From an uncultured Pelagibacteraceae bacterium (GTDB taxonomy: Bacteria; Pseudomonadota; Alphaproteobacteria; Pelagibacterales; Pelagibacteraceae): DNA of 64,000 nucleotides. Made by a program: the position numbers and the translations under genes. Below are positions 17,502-26,038 of the stretch, one piece after another. The notes beneath the pieces were generated by a model, which searched no databases, had not been told where the DNA came from, and was given only the letters and a program-made list of their open reading frames with translations. Where the stretch lies: NCBI GenBank assembly GCA_902581605.1, contig CACHPE010000006.1, positions 1-64,000 of the forward strand, in the 5' to 3' direction. Positions within the stretch are counted from its first letter, which is position 1; the number at the start of each line of letters is the position of its first letter.

Positions 17502-18467
17502 TTATAATTTTACGATCTTAGATTTTTCTAATTTTTCATCAAAAAAATCAATAATATTTTGAATTGTTTCTTTACCCATTCTTGTCATACATTCGTCAGT
17601 AAAAGCTGCAGTATGTGGACTTAAGTAAACTTTTTCATTTTTAAGAAGTGGATTATTTTCATCAGGAGGTTCTTTTTTAAATACATCAATACCGGCACCA
17701 AAAATTAAATTTTCATTGAGTGCCTTATCAAGATCTTCTTCATGGATAATACCACCTCTTGCTGCATTAATAATAATACAAGTTTTTTTCATTGTTTTTA
17801 ATAAGTTATAATTAATTAAATTTTCAGTTTTGTCCGTCAAAGGCATATGTAGCGAAATAACATCCATTGTTTTTACCGCTTCAGCTAGATCTTCTACTTT
17901 TATTCCACCTAACTCTTCAATTTTATCCTTGTCCACAAATGGATCATAAACAAATACATTCATTTCAAAGCCAAGACATCTTTTTATTAGCGCCTTTCCT
18001 ATTCTTCCAAAACCCATTATCAAAAAATTTTTTTTCCAAACTTCAATTGTTTTCGGTAATTTATTTCTGTCTTTAAAATTTCCATCTCTAACTGTTTTGT
18101 CAAATAAATCTTTTCTTTTAGCAATATTTAGCAAAACGAACATAACATGTTCTGCAACAGTAACCGCGTTAGCGTTAGCTGTTATTGTTATTTTTATATC
18201 TTTTTCTTTAGCTATTTTTAAATCAATATTGTCATAGCCAACACCATGTCTTGAAATAATTTTTAAATTTTTTGCTTCTTTAAATGTTTCTCCAGGAAGT
18301 TTTGCAGTTCTAATTGATGCTCCATAACAATCTTTTAATTTTGATTTTAAATTTTCTAATGAAGTGTCGTCAGTTACTTCAACATCAAAATTAGGGTGGT
18401 TATTTATTAATTCCATTCCTTTTTCATGGACTTTTTGAATAATTAATATCTTTTTTTTATTGCTCAT
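17502..18467 (-). CDS. NAD-dependent D-2-hydroxyacid dehydrogenase
   Basis: A 321-residue member of the 2-hydroxyacid dehydrogenase family (SerA/GhrB type). It has ISRHGVGYDNID, the coenzyme loop GFGRIGKAL, NAARGGIIHEEDL, and the catalytic histidine in SPHTAAFTDE. It lacks the ACT domain of long SerA, so 3-phosphoglycerate, glyoxylate/hydroxypyruvate or a sugar-acid keto compound are all possible substrates. It is separated from the PhyH gene upstream by 91 bp on the same strand. Confidence 0.87.
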   Translation of the reverse strand: MSNKKKILIIQKVHEKGMELINNHPNFDVEVTDDTSLENLKSKLKDCYGASIRTAKLPGETFKEAKNLKIISRHGVGYDNIDLKIAKEKDIKITITANANAVTVAEHVMFVLLNIAKRKDLFDKTVRDGNFKDRNKLPKTIEVWKKNFLIMGFGRIGKALIKRCLGFEMNVFVYDPFVDKDKIEELGGIKVEDLAEAVKTMDVISLHMPLTDKTENLINYNLLKTMKKTCIIINAARGGIIHEEDLDKALNENLIFGAGIDVFKKEPPDENNPLLKNEKVYLSPHTAAFTDECMTRMGKETIQNIIDFFDEKLEKSKIVKL

Positions 18468-18558
18468 AATATTATATCAAATTTTAGTAAGCTTTTTAAA
18501 TACGAGAATTATTAAATAATGTAAATGAGTTTTTTAATTTAAGCTGTGTTTATTGATA

Positions 18559-19539
18559 TTAAATTAAATTAGACAAGTCTCTTTTATTATTCTTATACGT
18601 TGGTAGAGGATACTTAAATGCATGTTTTCCAATACGTCTTTCTTTAGCATTCTCCCAAAGAGATAACCATTGTTTGAAGTTTTGAACTTTAAGATTTTTT
18701 TTATTTTTACTTCTGACATAAAAATTTGGAAGCGGCTCTCTACCTGATGGTTGTCCTGCAACATTATATCTTAAATCAGCACTAATTCTAAAATCATTTG
18801 ATCTATTTGGTAAAGAGCAGTGGATAGAATGCTTATGTAATAATATTATATCACCAACATTTGCTTCTAAATAAATGTGCTCCATATCATCAAGTAATTT
18901 ACTATTTTTTAATTCAACCTGTCCTCTGTATCCTGATACATGGTTTAATAATCCCATTTTATTAATTTTTTTTACTGTAATCATACATCCATTCTCTTTA
19001 GTAGTTTTGGTGAAAGGTATCCACACTGTAACCATATCAGTTAGTTTTTGCCCTCTTGAATTTAAAACGGCAGCGTCTTGATGCCATGGTGTTCTACCAC
19101 TTAAGCCGTCGTGAATTGATCCTCTTGGTAATTTTTTTTCAGGTTGTTTGATTCTAGTATTTTGAACAGGGTTAGACATTATTTCTTTCCCTAAAATTTT
19201 TTCTACAACATCTAAAATTCTTTTATTTGTAATTAAATTCCATAATGATTGAGTAGCGAAATAATCACTATCTCTTTTAACATGGTCTCTAGGTAATCTT
19301 GTATTAAAATATTGATCTAGATCATAAATATTAAGTTTTGATATATATGAATATTTTCTTTTAAAATTAAGATTAAGAACTTTTTTAACCTCAGTTTTTT
19401 TTGCATACTTTTGAATGAGACAATCCATGACAAATTCCATATCATTAAGAACTGGTTTTAAGTCTCTTCTATAGTTAAGTATATTTTTAACAATTAAGTA
19501 CCCATTCTCATATAATTTTTTTTGAAAAGTATTTGTCAT
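18559..19539 (-). CDS. PhyH-type Fe(II)/2-oxoglutarate dioxygenase
   Basis: A 326-residue protein of the phytanoyl-CoA dioxygenase family. The iron ligands are visible: His and Asp in TPWHQD near residue 152, the distal His in HKHSIHCSLPNRS, and the 2-oxoglutarate-binding Arg in DFRISADLRYN. It hydroxylates an unknown small molecule using O2 and 2-oxoglutarate. It follows another oxygenase of a different subfamily (19571-20440) by 31 bp on the same strand, so the two may act in series. Confidence 0.88.
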   Translation of the reverse strand: MTNTFQKKLYENGYLIVKNILNYRRDLKPVLNDMEFVMDCLIQKYAKKTEVKKVLNLNFKRKYSYISKLNIYDLDQYFNTRLPRDHVKRDSDYFATQSLWNLITNKRILDVVEKILGKEIMSNPVQNTRIKQPEKKLPRGSIHDGLSGRTPWHQDAAVLNSRGQKLTDMVTVWIPFTKTTKENGCMITVKKINKMGLLNHVSGYRGQVELKNSKLLDDMEHIYLEANVGDIILLHKHSIHCSLPNRSNDFRISADLRYNVAGQPSGREPLPNFYVRSKNKKNLKVQNFKQWLSLWENAKERRIGKHAFKYPLPTYKNNKRDLSNLI

Positions 19540-19570
19540 TGTTAAAATTTATTTTATCATTGAAATAATT

Positions 19571-20440
19571 TCAATGGTTTGGTGCTGTGGTTAAATAGTT
19601 CGCGTCATGAAAAGAGGTCAACATTCTTTTTTTGTTACTAACTATATGAGGATAATACGAGATTCCTTTATAATTCCATATAACTGGTTTGTTTAAAGCA
19701 TAACTTCCATAAATAAAAAAACGTTTTGGACAATTTTTCTCTATAAAGCGCTTTACTCCATGATAGGAATTTGGAGTAGATTGAAAAAAAACAACAGTTC
19801 CTTTTTTGGGTGTAAAAGACTTAACTATTTCAAGCTCGTTTATTTTTGGAAATCTTCTAAAACTCTTTCTTAAATTTTTTTTGGCCTTTTTCCTATAGAT
19901 AGTCAGAGAGCCGCCATTTTTTTTTGGTATGTCTGTTAGATAAATTAAGAAATTATATAACCTAGTTATATCATCCCTATGAGGCCTTAATCTATATCCT
20001 CCTTTTGATACCGAAAAATCTATATCTAAATTTACTTTAGGATTAGTATAATTATTACCCAATATTTTTTTTAATTCATTAGAATTTAATTTTTTTTTAA
20101 TAGTGAACTTTTTAGGATTAAAGGATTTTGGTTTATATAAATTAACCCACGATCCATCTTTAAAATTTTTTGTAAAAAGATTTTCAATTTTTTTATAAAA
20201 AGTCTTGCTATTAAAAAGCTTAAAAAGTTTTGCAGAGTTAACTGAGTTTTTGATATATGAGTTAAAATTTTTCGAACCTTTATTTATTCTACTTCTACCA
20301 CCCATAATCATATCATCAAATGATTTAGAGTTACTGATTTCTTTAATTAATAAATTACAAATACTTTTAGAAACAACATTGTCGCCAACTAAAACTGGAA
20401 AGTTACTTTTGATTTTTTTTAATTTAATTGTACTAAGCAT
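19571..20440 (-). CDS. 2OG-Fe(II) oxygenase, prolyl-4-hydroxylase-like fold
   Basis: A 289-residue basic protein. The iron site is given by RPHRDDITRLYNFLIYL (His-x-Asp; PHRDD) and the distal His in NSYHGVKRF; GGSLTIYRKK lies between, as in 2OG-FeII_Oxy_3 domains. Very rich in lysine and serine outside the core. Its start overlaps nothing, but its stop codon region is 31 bp ahead of the PhyH gene and its start abuts the PanE-like stop (20441), so the three are one transcription unit. Target unknown; similar enzymes in marine bacteria sit in sugar or surface polysaccharide loci. Confidence 0.82.
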   Translation of the reverse strand: MLSTIKLKKIKSNFPVLVGDNVVSKSICNLLIKEISNSKSFDDMIMGGRSRINKGSKNFNSYIKNSVNSAKLFKLFNSKTFYKKIENLFTKNFKDGSWVNLYKPKSFNPKKFTIKKKLNSNELKKILGNNYTNPKVNLDIDFSVSKGGYRLRPHRDDITRLYNFLIYLTDIPKKNGGSLTIYRKKAKKNLRKSFRRFPKINELEIVKSFTPKKGTVVFFQSTPNSYHGVKRFIEKNCPKRFFIYGSYALNKPVIWNYKGISYYPHIVSNKKRMLTSFHDANYLTTAPNH

Positions 20441-21385
20441 TTAGCTGTACATACCTTCTTTCACTTTAATCATTTTATACATAAGGTCATTTAATGGTGT
20501 CTTAACACCATGTTTTTTACCTATTTTTGAAACCGCACCACTAATAAAGTCTATTTCAGTTTTTCTCTTGTATTGAACGTCAAAAGCCATTGATGACTTG
20601 TTAGTTTGCATTGAATCTACAATTTTATTAAACATAAATAAGCATTCATCTTCAGAAACATTTACACCATCAGCAAGTGCAACGTCTCTAGTTTCTAAAA
20701 TTATTTCTTTACCTAAACCTCGAGATACTTCATTTGCTTTGTTGTTTATATACAAGTCCGTATGATGAAGATCAAAAATTGCAGACAAAGGTCCAATTGC
20801 TGTTAGAGCAAAAAGCTTCATCCATTTTCTTTTTTTTACATCTTCAGCCGCAATCATTTCCAAATTATGTGCAGTAAAAGTGTCAGCTATTTCTGTAATT
20901 CTTTCTGTTATTCCTCCTTCATATTCACCAATCCAAGATGGTAACGAACCATGATTCATTATATGACCTGGTCCTAAAATATTTGAAGCTTGAGTAGTTG
21001 TCCCACCAATTACTTTTTCATTACCCACAATACTCTGAATAATTGCTTCATGACCAATACCATTTTGAAATGACATAAAGACTGTTTTTTCACCAATAAT
21101 ATTTTTAATACTATTTAGAGCTGGTTCTAATGCAGTTGCTTTACACATAACTATTACAGCATCTATTTTATCTAACGAAGATGGATCTGAAGTGGCTTTA
21201 ACTTTTATTACTCGATCTCCGCCATGTCCATCCATCTTTAAACCATCTTTATTAATTGCATCAACATGCTCTTTCCAAACATCAATTAAAATTACATTTA
21301 AACCTTTTTCTGCAAGCAAACCACCGAACAAGCAGCCCATCGCTCCTGCACCAAGGACAGCTACTTTCAAATCTTTGTTAATCAT
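20441..21385 (-). CDS. PanE/ApbA-like 2-dehydropantoate 2-reductase family protein
   Basis: A 314-residue protein with the Rossmann start VAVLGAGAMGCLFGGLLAEKG, MSFQNGIGHEAII, the catalytic lysine in EDVKKRKWMKLFAL and a C-terminal helical domain ending RKTEIDFISGAVSKIGKKHG with the family Glu/Ser/Lys-like pattern. The family reduces ketopantoate to pantoate with NADPH, but many members act on other 2-keto acids. It is divergent (88 bp) from the DUF1907/PanB-like cluster and leads a reverse operon with two oxygenases, a context that fits a catabolic or tailoring role better than vitamin synthesis. Confidence 0.83.
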   Translation of the reverse strand: MINKDLKVAVLGAGAMGCLFGGLLAEKGLNVILIDVWKEHVDAINKDGLKMDGHGGDRVIKVKATSDPSSLDKIDAVIVMCKATALEPALNSIKNIIGEKTVFMSFQNGIGHEAIIQSIVGNEKVIGGTTTQASNILGPGHIMNHGSLPSWIGEYEGGITERITEIADTFTAHNLEMIAAEDVKKRKWMKLFALTAIGPLSAIFDLHHTDLYINNKANEVSRGLGKEIILETRDVALADGVNVSEDECLFMFNKIVDSMQTNKSSMAFDVQYKRKTEIDFISGAVSKIGKKHGVKTPLNDLMYKMIKVKEGMYS

Positions 21386-21473
21386 CGTTACCTTATTTAA
21401 AATTATTTATGTATAGAAATTATATATATTATCTATAGACAATATGCAAAATAAATTATAGCTTATTATCATC

Positions 21474-22451
21474 ATGCAATTAAAAATAGAAAAAGGAACT
21501 TTTAAAAATTATCTACTAGAAGATATTTCAGATGCGTTAAGAAAAGGGTTGTCTGAAAATTTCAAAAACGTTGAGGTAGAGGTAGTAGATTGCCCAAATC
21601 TAAGAGATTGGGATTGTCCATCAGAAGGAATTAGTGGAAATCAAAAAATAATAGATGTTGGCGGAGAGCCTTATATGCATGATCCAAAATTTATTGGTGC
21701 AGAGTTTGACTATCAAGAAATATCTAAAATGATTGATTCTGAAAAATCTTATGCATTAGGAGCTGGATCAGGTGCAATGTCATGTTTGGATGGTCATTGT
21801 GGAGAATTAATTATAAATGAAAATTTAATAACTGATGAATCTAAATCAATAATAGCAAGAGTAAGTCCTGACAAAAAATGTGTTGTTGAAAAATATTCTG
21901 CAAAAAAACACGGTGGACTTGGAAATGTTTATTATACAGATGGTAAACAAGGAAAAGTAATTAAAATTAAAATCAAAGGCAGAAATGGAGAACAAGCTTC
22001 TTTGCCTCAAGCAATAAGGTCTTCTTTATTAAAAAATTTGAAAATTAAGGATAATGAGCACATGTCTCTTGCAGGTGTGTTTAGAGTATTAAATGGAAAA
22101 ATAAGATCTCACGTGCAACCTGATTATAAAGATATTAAACACGAGTATTACGATCCAAAACAAATGAAATGTGTAAAAGATTTTCTTCAATTTTATGAAC
22201 CTATTGGACCAAAATTACAATGCTATACAGTTCTTTGGACTGGGGATCCAACTGGGGGAGAATTAAATTTAAGAGAATCTGGTGAACATACTCACTTTCA
22301 TTCTTACGAGCATGACAGAGACGCTGGCCATTATCATTTTGATGTAACACCAGAGGAAATAGAATACGAATGTTATTTTAATACTGCAACAGAAGTACAT
22401 AGAGTAAACAACATTTATAAAGAACTATTAAGTAAAAATAGTATTGAATAG
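21474..22451 (+). CDS. DUF1907 (C11orf54/PTD012-like) putative ester hydrolase
   Basis: A 325-residue protein resembling the DUF1907 family, whose human member C11orf54 binds zinc through an HxHxxxxxxxxxH cluster and shows ester hydrolase activity in vitro. Here the cluster reads HTHFHSYEHDRDAGHYHFD at about residues 272-290. WDCPSEGISGNQKIIDVGG near 43-61 and GAGSGAMSCLDGHCGEL near 95-111 are other conserved blocks. Length matches the human protein (315). The natural substrate is unknown. It is first in a forward unit with a wHTH regulator and the PanB-like gene, which suggests a metabolic, perhaps lactone-opening, step. Confidence 0.85.
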   Translation: MQLKIEKGTFKNYLLEDISDALRKGLSENFKNVEVEVVDCPNLRDWDCPSEGISGNQKIIDVGGEPYMHDPKFIGAEFDYQEISKMIDSEKSYALGAGSGAMSCLDGHCGELIINENLITDESKSIIARVSPDKKCVVEKYSAKKHGGLGNVYYTDGKQGKVIKIKIKGRNGEQASLPQAIRSSLLKNLKIKDNEHMSLAGVFRVLNGKIRSHVQPDYKDIKHEYYDPKQMKCVKDFLQFYEPIGPKLQCYTVLWTGDPTGGELNLRESGEHTHFHSYEHDRDAGHYHFDVTPEEIEYECYFNTATEVHRVNNIYKELLSKNSIE

Positions 22452-22479
22452 AAAACTCAATGAGTTTAAATTTATTTAA

Positions 22480-22896
22480 ATGAAAAGACAGTTCAAGTAT
22501 CCAAAACACTTTGAAGAACAAAAAAAAATTCCAAAACTTACTCAAAAAAGAATTCAATTAGCAGAAATATCACTTGGTGATTTTGAAGGTAGATTAGCCA
22601 ATGAATTATTGAATTGGTTTTCTTTAACCCCACAACATTGGATAATGTTGCATATGGTTATGCTTGCTTATTACAAAAATAAATCAATTACCAAAAATCA
22701 ATTACTTAAAGTAATTGAGAAATCATATTTAACCTCAAACGTTTATATCGATACAGCAATTAAAAAAGGTTATTTTAGAATTATTAGAAACGAGAGAGAC
22801 AAACGATCTATTTTTATTTTACCTGCAGTAATTACTATCAAAACCTTTGAGGAGTTTATTGATAGAAGAGATATTCTTTATAAAGGAATTAAATGA
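22480..22896 (+). CDS. Winged-helix transcription regulator (MarR-like)
   Basis: A 138-residue protein with a central helix-turn-helix/wing pattern: LTPQHWIMLHMVMLAYY, then SITKNQLLKVIEKSYLTSNV (recognition region), then IDTAIKKGYFRIIRNERDKR (wing, with the MarR-like D-K-R). It lacks a ligand domain. It overlaps the PanB-like gene by 4 bp (ATGA), so it is co-translated with the enzyme it probably regulates; the divergent 21386-21473 spacer is the natural operator region. Assignment to MarR is by pattern only. Confidence 0.7.
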   Translation: MKRQFKYPKHFEEQKKIPKLTQKRIQLAEISLGDFEGRLANELLNWFSLTPQHWIMLHMVMLAYYKNKSITKNQLLKVIEKSYLTSNVYIDTAIKKGYFRIIRNERDKRSIFILPAVITIKTFEEFIDRRDILYKGIK

Positions 22897-23708
22897 AGAA
22901 TATTTATACATGGGCCGCTAAACCAGCGAAGCGAACTTTGACTGTAGCAGATTTAAAAGCAGCTAAAGGAAAAAGAAAATTTACACAAGTTACAGCGAAT
23001 AGCCATGAAGAAGCTGATGCGGCTGAAAAGGCAGGCTTTGATATGATTATATCAAACGCAAAGAATGTAATTCCTGTAAGAGAAGGTTCAAGAAATTTAT
23101 TCTTAACAGCAGCTTTAGTATTAAATGAGTTTGTAACAGCAGATGATATTATGCGTGGTGCTTTTAAAGCTTTAGAGAATGGTGCAGATGCAGTTATGAC
23201 TCCCAGAAGTATGGATATAGTTGAAATGTTAGCTAAGGAAGATGTTCCAGTTATGGGGCATTTAGGTTTGGTTCCGAGAAAATCTACTTGGATTGGTGGC
23301 TTGAGAGCAGTGGGCAAAACTGCGGTTGAAGCATATGATTTATTTCAAAAGTTTAAAAGATTAGAAGATGCAGGTGCTTTTTCTGCAGAGTGTGAAGTTA
23401 TACCTGAAAATGTAATGGGTGAAATTTCAAAGCGCACAGATATTGTTACTGTTTCACTAGGTTCAGGAAAAAATGCTGATGTAATGTATTTATTTATGGA
23501 AGATATTTGTGGTGATACTGAAAATCCTCCACGACATTCTAAAGCATACGGAAATTTATTAAAACTAAGAGGTGAAATTAAAATTGAAAGAGTAAAAGCA
23601 CTTAGAGCTTTTAAAAAGGACTCAATGACTGGTAAATTTCCAGGAAAAAAACAATCATCTAATTTAGAAAAAAAACAATTTGAGAAATTTTTAGATCAAT
23701 TAGATTAG
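22893..23708 (+). CDS. PanB-like (ketopantoate hydroxymethyltransferase fold) protein with altered active site
   Basis: A 271-residue TIM-barrel protein related to PanB: VMGHLGLVPRKSTWIGGLR at residues 120-138 and AECEVIPENVM at 165-175 match the PanB blocks GHLGLTPQ and LECVP. Aligned by eye with E. coli PanB, the metal ligands in the GDS motif (Asp45), the LLADLPF motif (Asp84) and the VKIEGG motif (Lys112, Glu114) are replaced by ISNAKN, FLTAALV and AVMTPRS. Only the glutamate equal to Glu181 stays. A normal ketopantoate reaction is therefore doubtful; another aldol-type or lyase reaction is more likely. Start codon overlaps the regulator gene. It runs into the HpaI aldolase gene tail-to-tail with a 4 bp overlap. 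Confidence 0.8.
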   Translation: MKNIYTWAAKPAKRTLTVADLKAAKGKRKFTQVTANSHEEADAAEKAGFDMIISNAKNVIPVREGSRNLFLTAALVLNEFVTADDIMRGAFKALENGADAVMTPRSMDIVEMLAKEDVPVMGHLGLVPRKSTWIGGLRAVGKTAVEAYDLFQKFKRLEDAGAFSAECEVIPENVMGEISKRTDIVTVSLGSGKNADVMYLFMEDICGDTENPPRHSKAYGNLLKLRGEIKIERVKALRAFKKDSMTGKFPGKKQSSNLEKKQFEKFLDQLD

Positions 23709-24499
23709 TAAGTTGCGTTATCGTCTTTTTTGGATAATGAACCTTTCATTTTATCAACTGTAGCTTTTGCACCAGCACTTAGAGCCCTTAAATCAGACGC
23801 TATAGTTACAAAGTTAAAACCTTTTTCAATCATCTTGGATGCATATTCTGTAGTACCATTATGAATTCCTGCAAAAATATTATTTTTTTTAGCATGTTCT
23901 AAAATTCTTAAAATTTCTGAATAAGCTTTTGTAGACTCAGGTCTATCAAAACCAGGTTTTTCACCTATAGCTAAACTCAGGTCAGCTGGTCCAATATAAA
24001 TACCATCAACACCTGGTGTAGACATAATTTCATCAAGATTTTCTAGTGATTCCTTTGTTTCTATCATTGCTAATTTAAGTATTTCGTCATTTGCGTGATC
24101 TGCATAATCAGCTCCACCATAAATTAAACCTCTAACAGGACCAAAACTTCTATAGCCATCTGGTGGATACATACATGCTTGTACAAAATTTTCTGCTTCT
24201 TTTTTATTACTTACCATTGGGCATATAATTCCATAACATCCAGCATCTAATATTTTCATTATTTGACCAGGTTCATTCCAATTTACTCTCGCTAAAGGAG
24301 TTACCTCTGTTGTTGATATTGTTTGCATCATTGGTAGTGCATTACTGTAATCAACTAAACCATGTTGCATATCTACAGTTAGAGAGTCCCAACCTTGATG
24401 AGCCATTGCTTCAGCTGATGCAGTACTTGGAATTGCACACCAGCCATTGATGACGGGTTTACCGTCTTTCATCATTTGTTTAACTTTATTTTTTCTCAT
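23705..24499 (-). CDS. HpcH/HpaI family aldolase
   Basis: A 264-residue class II pyruvate aldolase with family blocks GWCAIPSTASAEAMAHQGWD, VDMQHGLVDYSNA, CPMVSNKKEAENFVQACMYP, the metal-binding IETKESLENLDEI and VDGIYIGPADLSLAIG. Such enzymes split 2-keto-3-deoxy sugar acids or 4-hydroxy-2-oxo acids into pyruvate and an aldehyde. The aldehyde dehydrogenase gene is 4 bp upstream on the same strand, so the aldehyde product can be oxidised at once. Substrate not known. Confidence 0.9.
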   Translation of the reverse strand: MRKNKVKQMMKDGKPVINGWCAIPSTASAEAMAHQGWDSLTVDMQHGLVDYSNALPMMQTISTTEVTPLARVNWNEPGQIMKILDAGCYGIICPMVSNKKEAENFVQACMYPPDGYRSFGPVRGLIYGGADYADHANDEILKLAMIETKESLENLDEIMSTPGVDGIYIGPADLSLAIGEKPGFDRPESTKAYSEILRILEHAKKNNIFAGIHNGTTEYASKMIEKGFNFVTIASDLRALSAGAKATVDKMKGSLSKKDDNATY

Positions 24500-24503
24500 T
24501 AAT

Positions 24504-25946
24504 TTAGATTTTTAAGCCCATGTGAGTATATTTCACATTTAGATAATCTTTAATTGCTCCTGAGCCACCTTCACGACCATAACCAGTTTGTTTTATTCCC
24601 CCGAATGGTGCTTCAGCAATTGCAACAACACCAGTATTAACTGCAACACAACCAGACTCTAATTTTTCAGACCCTATATGAGCTTTATCCATAGAATTAG
24701 TATACAAATAGCTACATAATCCTAGGTCATTGTCATTTGCTCTTTCAATTACTTCATCAAAAGTTTTAAAAGTTAAAATTGGAACTAGTGGACCAAAAGG
24801 TTCTTCTTTCATTATTGTAAAATTATCTTTTACATCATCAAAAACGGTTGGTTCATAATAATATCCTTTATTGAAACCAGAAGGTTTTTGTCCACCCATT
24901 AACACTTTAGCTCCTTCTTTTTTGGTAGTTTCAACTAGTTTTTCTATTTCTTCTAATCTTTTTGCAGTAGTTAAAGGTCCTAGATCCACACCTTTATCCA
25001 TACCGTTTCCAATTTTTAATTTTTTTGCTCTTTCGATAAAAGCATCAACAAACTCATCTTTTCTATTTTCTTGAATATAAAATCTATTTGGTGAAATACA
25101 GACTTGACCATTATTTCTAAATTTACCGGTTACAGCTATATCAGCTACTTTATTCATGTCCACATCTTCACATACAATAAAAGGTGAGTGTCCGCTAAGC
25201 TCCATAGTAACTCTTTGAACTTTATCAGCTGCTTTTTTTAAAATAATTTTACCAACTCTAGTTGATCCAGTAACTGAAACCTTTTTAATAATATCTGATT
25301 CCATTAATTCATTTGATATTTCAGCAGGGTCACCTGACAAAAGACTAACAACACCATCTGGTACACCAGCTTCTTTACAAATGTTTACTAATTCCATCAC
25401 AGCACCAGGAGTAATTACGTCTGGCTTACAAATTACAGAACATCCTGCAGCTAACGCAGTAGAAATTTTTCTTGATGCCAAAACTATTGGGAAATTCCAA
25501 GGAACTAAAGCTGCAACAACTCCTACAGGTTGATAATAAACATGAACTCTAGTATCTGGAAATCTACTTTGTTGTGTTTGACCATAAATTCTTTTTGTTT
25601 CCTCAGCATTCCACTCAAAAATATCAGCACCACCACCAACTTCACCAACCGCTTCAGTTAGAGGTTTTCCAACTTCAAGAGTTAACCATTTTGCAATAAC
25701 ATCTTTTTTTTCTCTCATCATGTCAGCAATTTTTCTAAGTACATAAGCTCTCTGCCATGGTGCAGTGTTTTTCCAAACTTCCAAACCTTTTTCTGCAGAC
25801 TTTAATGCTTTTTGCACTTCAATAGATGAAGCTTTCGATGCTTTTCCAATCACTTCTTCCGTTGCAGGGTTGATTACATCATAAGTTTCTTTTTTTTCAG
25901 CTTGTTGCCATTTACCATCAATGAATTGTCCAAATTTTTCGTACAT
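24504..25946 (-). CDS. NAD(P)-dependent aldehyde dehydrogenase (GabD/AldA type)
   Basis: A 480-residue ALDH of standard length. The general-base glutamate is in TMELSGHSPF, the nucleophilic cysteine in NNGQVCISPNRF, and EEPFGPLVPI and the C-terminal GREGGSGAIKDYLNVKY complete the fold. Similar proteins oxidise succinate semialdehyde, glycolaldehyde or lactaldehyde. It heads a reverse operon with the HpaI aldolase, which would supply such an aldehyde, and is divergent from iolD across 92 bp. Confidence 0.92.
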   Translation of the reverse strand: MYEKFGQFIDGKWQQAEKKETYDVINPATEEVIGKASKASSIEVQKALKSAEKGLEVWKNTAPWQRAYVLRKIADMMREKKDVIAKWLTLEVGKPLTEAVGEVGGGADIFEWNAEETKRIYGQTQQSRFPDTRVHVYYQPVGVVAALVPWNFPIVLASRKISTALAAGCSVICKPDVITPGAVMELVNICKEAGVPDGVVSLLSGDPAEISNELMESDIIKKVSVTGSTRVGKIILKKAADKVQRVTMELSGHSPFIVCEDVDMNKVADIAVTGKFRNNGQVCISPNRFYIQENRKDEFVDAFIERAKKLKIGNGMDKGVDLGPLTTAKRLEEIEKLVETTKKEGAKVLMGGQKPSGFNKGYYYEPTVFDDVKDNFTIMKEEPFGPLVPILTFKTFDEVIERANDNDLGLCSYLYTNSMDKAHIGSEKLESGCVAVNTGVVAIAEAPFGGIKQTGYGREGGSGAIKDYLNVKYTHMGLKI

Positions 25947-26038
25947 AGAATTTATTTTTAAGTTTACTTAATTAGGTTTTTTAATTTATAATTAAAATTA
26001 TATATAAACACTATACATATTAAAAGATAAACATATTT

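Noticed and set aside
22893-23708. Annotation as true PanB (ketopantoate hydroxymethyltransferase)
   Set aside because: The three metal-site acidic residues and the lysine seem to be replaced; left as PanB-like.
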